Below, piece by piece: positions 3,865 through 5,764 of a stretch of DNA of 5,764 nucleotides; the stretch's first letter is position 1, and each line of letters starts with the position of its first letter. The DNA lies in the NCBI GenBank assembly GCA_031290205.1, contig JAITNZ010000232.1, positions 1-5,764 of the forward strand, read 5' to 3'. A program made the position numbers and the translations under genes. The notes beneath the pieces were generated by a model. It saw only the letters and a program-made list of their open reading frames with translations. It did no database searches and was not told the DNA's origin. Origin of the DNA: Spirochaetaceae bacterium. Lineage in GTDB: Bacteria > Spirochaetota > Spirochaetia > Treponematales > Breznakiellaceae.

Positions 3865-5520
3865 CTACGGGTTTAGGGTGAAGGGCATCTCGCCGTTGGC
3901 GGGTGTTTTGCCCAATGCGGCGGAAAAACCGGCGACGAGCGACTCGTAGGAATTGCTGTAGACGGCAACAGCGCCGTCTACCCAAGGAACCGCTTCCAGA
4001 TACGCGGGGCTGAGCACGGATACCACGATAACCCGCTTCCCGAGCGGGCGAATTGCGCGGAGGACGTTGATCCCCTCCTCAGTTTGAAGATAAAAGATGA
4101 TTGTATCGACCGATGCCGCCCTTGATTTAAGGTCGCCGACATTGCCCGCTGTGTACCACCAGCCCGGCGCGTTATTGTAAGCGAGTTTCCCTATTTTGAA
4201 AAAATCCAGACTCTGCCCAGCGAGCAGCACCCGCCCCGCCTTCTGCTGGCTAAGGGGGAAAACAGCATCTTTGTTAATCGCAAACGTAACGCTGCGCACG
4301 GCTAAATCCTGAAAAAACCGCGCGCCCTCTTTGTCGGGAATATCCCTCCGCACTTTGTCCAAATCGGGGATGGCGGGTACCGCCTTCTCGCCGCGCAGAT
4401 ACTTCAGTTTGGCAGAGACGATTCGCTCGGCAGCATCGAACACCCGCGCGCGAAAGGCGCTCTCCTTGTGCATCGCATCGAGCAGGTTCACCCAAATCGT
4501 CGCGTCAAGCGCGGGAGTAATCGACATCATAATCAGGTCGTTGCCGGCAAGCAGCGCTTCTTTTGCCGTTATCCAGAGCGCGCCGGAATTTGCCGTCGCC
4601 CCGTTCATCGAAAGGTCGTCGGTAACGACCAGCCCCCGAAAGCCGATTTTTTTTCGCAGAATCTCGGTAAGGAAATAGGGCGAAAGCGATGCCGGCGTCA
4701 TCTGCGCAGGCGTATTTGGAAAGGCAATATGCCCGCTCATAATAGCGGGGATGCCCTCTTTCGCAAGCATTCGGTAGGGCGCCAGCTCGCGTTCCCACAG
4801 GGTATCGAAATCGGCGCTGATGCGGGGGAGGACGCCGTGCGAATCTAGCGCCGTATCTCCGTGTCCGGGGAAATGCTTCGCCGTCGGCACAATGCCCGCG
4901 GCAAGCTGCCCCTTGGCAAACGCCGCGCCGAGCACCCCCGACTTAGCCGGATTATCACCGAAAGAGCGCGAGCTAATCAGCAGCGACTTGTGGTTCGTAT
5001 AGAGGTCGACAGTCGGCGCGAAGTTCATGTTGATGCCGAGCAGGGCAAGCTCCCGCCCGATATAGAAGCCCGACCGATAAGCATCCTCCGGAAAGCCCGA
5101 CGCCCCGATTGCCATCGCACCCGGCGTATCACTGGTCAAATCCTTCACGTGGCGAACAAGCCCCCCCTCCTGGTCGGTCGCCACAAAGAGCGGAATTTTT
5201 TGCGGCGATTGCCGGATAGACTCCCGCTGAAAGCCGCCGATAGTCCGCGCAAGCCGCTCGGCATCGACCGTATTCCAGCCGAACACTTTTACCCCGCCGA
5301 TATGCCGCCGCGCAATCCACGCCTGAATCAAAGCTGAGGGTCCCGCCTCCAACTCCCGCCAACCGAACATGAAAACTTGCGCCAGCGCCTCCTCATCACT
5401 CATCGCCTGCACAAGCTCACGCGCCAGCGCTTCAGGCGCCTGCTCGTCAGTGAAACTCAGCGCCGGAGTCACGCCCGCAGACAGCAGGAGGAACAAACAA
5501 AAACAAGAAAAAAATCGCAC
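3865..5520 (-). CDS. nagZ: Exported beta-N-acetylhexosaminidase, glycoside hydrolase family 3
   Basis: Predicted to release terminal beta-linked N-acetylglucosamine from muropeptides or chitin-type oligosaccharides, probably outside the cytoplasm. The 551-aa product has a hydrophobic export signal at 3-20 with likely cleavage near 20-22 and no lipobox. A GH3 TIM barrel follows (about 30-375), with DQEGG at 116-120 and the NagZ signature KHFPGHGDTALDSH at 215-228. Within it, Asp226/His228 match the acid/base dyad, and Asp301 in VTDDLSMNGA is the expected nucleophile. A GH3 C-terminal alpha/beta domain follows (about 405-551). It is longer than the roughly 340-aa cytosolic NagZ of enterobacteria and resembles the exported two-domain Bacillus form. 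The start is GTG5520: TAA at 5526-5524 closes the frame two codons upstream. AAGG lies only one base before the GTG, too close for a normal Shine-Dalgarno. The signal peptide has only one basic residue, so the 5' end may have been trimmed. Confidence 0.9.
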   Translation of the reverse strand: MRFFSCFCLFLLLSAGVTPALSFTDEQAPEALARELVQAMSDEEALAQVFMFGWRELEAGPSALIQAWIARRHIGGVKVFGWNTVDAERLARTIGGFQRESIRQSPQKIPLFVATDQEGGLVRHVKDLTSDTPGAMAIGASGFPEDAYRSGFYIGRELALLGINMNFAPTVDLYTNHKSLLISSRSFGDNPAKSGVLGAAFAKGQLAAGIVPTAKHFPGHGDTALDSHGVLPRISADFDTLWERELAPYRMLAKEGIPAIMSGHIAFPNTPAQMTPASLSPYFLTEILRKKIGFRGLVVTDDLSMNGATANSGALWITAKEALLAGNDLIMMSITPALDATIWVNLLDAMHKESAFRARVFDAAERIVSAKLKYLRGEKAVPAIPDLDKVRRDIPDKEGARFFQDLAVRSVTFAINKDAVFPLSQQKAGRVLLAGQSLDFFKIGKLAYNNAPGWWYTAGNVGDLKSRAASVDTIIFYLQTEEGINVLRAIRPLGKRVIVVSVLSPAYLEAVPWVDGAVAVYSNSYESLVAGFSAALGKTPANGEMPFTLNP

Positions 5521-5525
5521 GCCTT

Positions 5526-5554
5526 ATTTTAACGCGAATGAGAGGGGATGCCAA
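5526..5554 (-). promoter_or_regulatory. Candidate nagZ promoter implying a leaderless transcript
   Basis: On the minus strand TTGGCA (5554-5549, 5/6 to TTGACA) is followed by a 17-bp spacer and TAAAAT (5531-5526, 5/6 to TATAAT). The expected start of transcription, 6-7 bases downstream, is at 5519-5520, which is the GTG start codon itself. The -35 lies in the edge ATGCCAATACC (5548-5558) of the hairpin repeat. Confidence 0.5.
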
Positions 5555-5645
5555 TACCTCCAGCACCTCCCGCACTTGAGCTGCCCCCCGCGATTTTAAT
5601 CGCGGGGACGGGCGGGGCGGGGAAGGCTTGCCGAAAAACAGACGC
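5548..5645. repeat. Hairpin repeat family, copy B
   Basis: Counterpart of 2415-2515. It has the edge ATGCCAATACC, then CAGCACCTCC and CTTGAGCTGC, a perfect stem CCCCGCGATT (5586-5595) with AATCGCGGGG (5598-5607), and a G-rich arm ending GGCTTGCCGAAAAA. The loop is TT here and TTC in copy A, while both stem arms are unchanged, so the stem is conserved. The copy ends 28 bp upstream of the nagZ start codon. Confidence 0.8.
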
Positions 5646-5764
5646 CCTCGCCTACGGCGGCATTTTTTGCGTAGTTTTTCCTCCATCCCAAGCAGTAGCT
5701 TGGGATTTTATTTCTGCGTAGTTTATTTCGGCAAATTTTTTCGGCAAACCTTCCCCGCCCCGCC
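5611..5764. repeat. Long inverted repeat B, cut off by the window end
   Basis: The left arm 5611-5638 and right arm 5737-5764 are reverse complements with one mismatch, and the right arm probably continues beyond the window. The 98-bp centre differs from that of copy A but also holds a stem-loop (5685-5706). Just before the right arm a 10-bp motif TTTCGGCAAA is duplicated (5726-5735 and 5739-5748). Confidence 0.7.
5685..5714 (+). terminator. Terminator-like hairpin within inverted repeat B
   Basis: ATCCCAAGC (5685-5693) and GCTTGGGAT (5698-5706) form a perfect 9-bp stem with loop AGTA, followed on the plus strand by TTTATTTC. The shape is that of a plus-strand intrinsic terminator, but no plus-strand gene precedes it in the window. 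It is bracketed by direct repeats of TGCGTAGTTT (5668-5677 and 5715-5724). It may insulate nagZ from opposing transcription or simply belong to the repeat. Confidence 0.45.

Noticed and set aside
4331..5337. Several plus-strand reading frames inside nagZ
   Set aside because: They are antisense shadows of a gene with clear GH3 motifs, common in GC-rich coding DNA.

Overview
The window looks like a chromosomal piece of a spirochete, most probably a Treponema of the termite-gut or environmental type. This rests on the style of the small outer-membrane barrel protein (short signal peptide running into 'ALFALDLSFGAG'), on an aspartase of the anaerobe type, and on intergenic DNA crowded with palindromic repeats. 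Coding GC is moderate, and the repeats are much richer in GC. The genus is an inference, not something the sequence proves.

Layout. At 1-118 (+) is the last 38 codons of a protein whose tail resembles DNA methylases of the Eco57I/type IIG class. Seven bases later begins a 454-aa aspartate ammonia-lyase-like protein (126-1490, +). Convergent to it is a 261-aa secreted beta-barrel protein (1548-2333, -). From 2415 to about 3545 there is no credible gene. That stretch is a mosaic of repeats: a long inverted repeat (2478-2652), two diverged copies of a roughly 250-bp unit in tandem (2631-2880 and 2881-3441), three copies of a 36-bp hairpin module, and a 265-bp MITE-like element (2956-3220). The element has 16-bp perfect terminal inverted repeats and is flanked by 11-bp direct repeats. 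It sits inside the second 250-bp unit, and the first unit serves as an uninterrupted reference. From 3545 to 3864 there is a doubtful small reading frame, a G-tract run and more palindromes. A 551-aa exported GH3 beta-N-acetylhexosaminidase follows (3865-5520, -), and a second copy of the hairpin repeat and long inverted repeat (5548-5764) runs off the window end.

How it fits together. The aspartase and the exported hexosaminidase are ordinary metabolic and cell-wall/sugar-scavenging functions and form no obvious operon. The link between the two minus-strand genes is the repeat family. A copy sits directly upstream of each, and the outer edge of each copy (ATGYCAATACC) contains a -35-like hexamer pointing into the gene, with a -10-like hexamer exactly 17 bp away. 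At nagZ this predicts a transcript starting on or next to the GTG start codon, which would be leaderless. At the barrel gene the predicted promoter lies between two 23-bp TGACA-N13-TGTCA palindromes placed like operators.

I do not see a complete new defence or metabolic system. The most interesting content is the nested, internally dated insertion, the repeat-borne promoter edges, and the paired palindromes.
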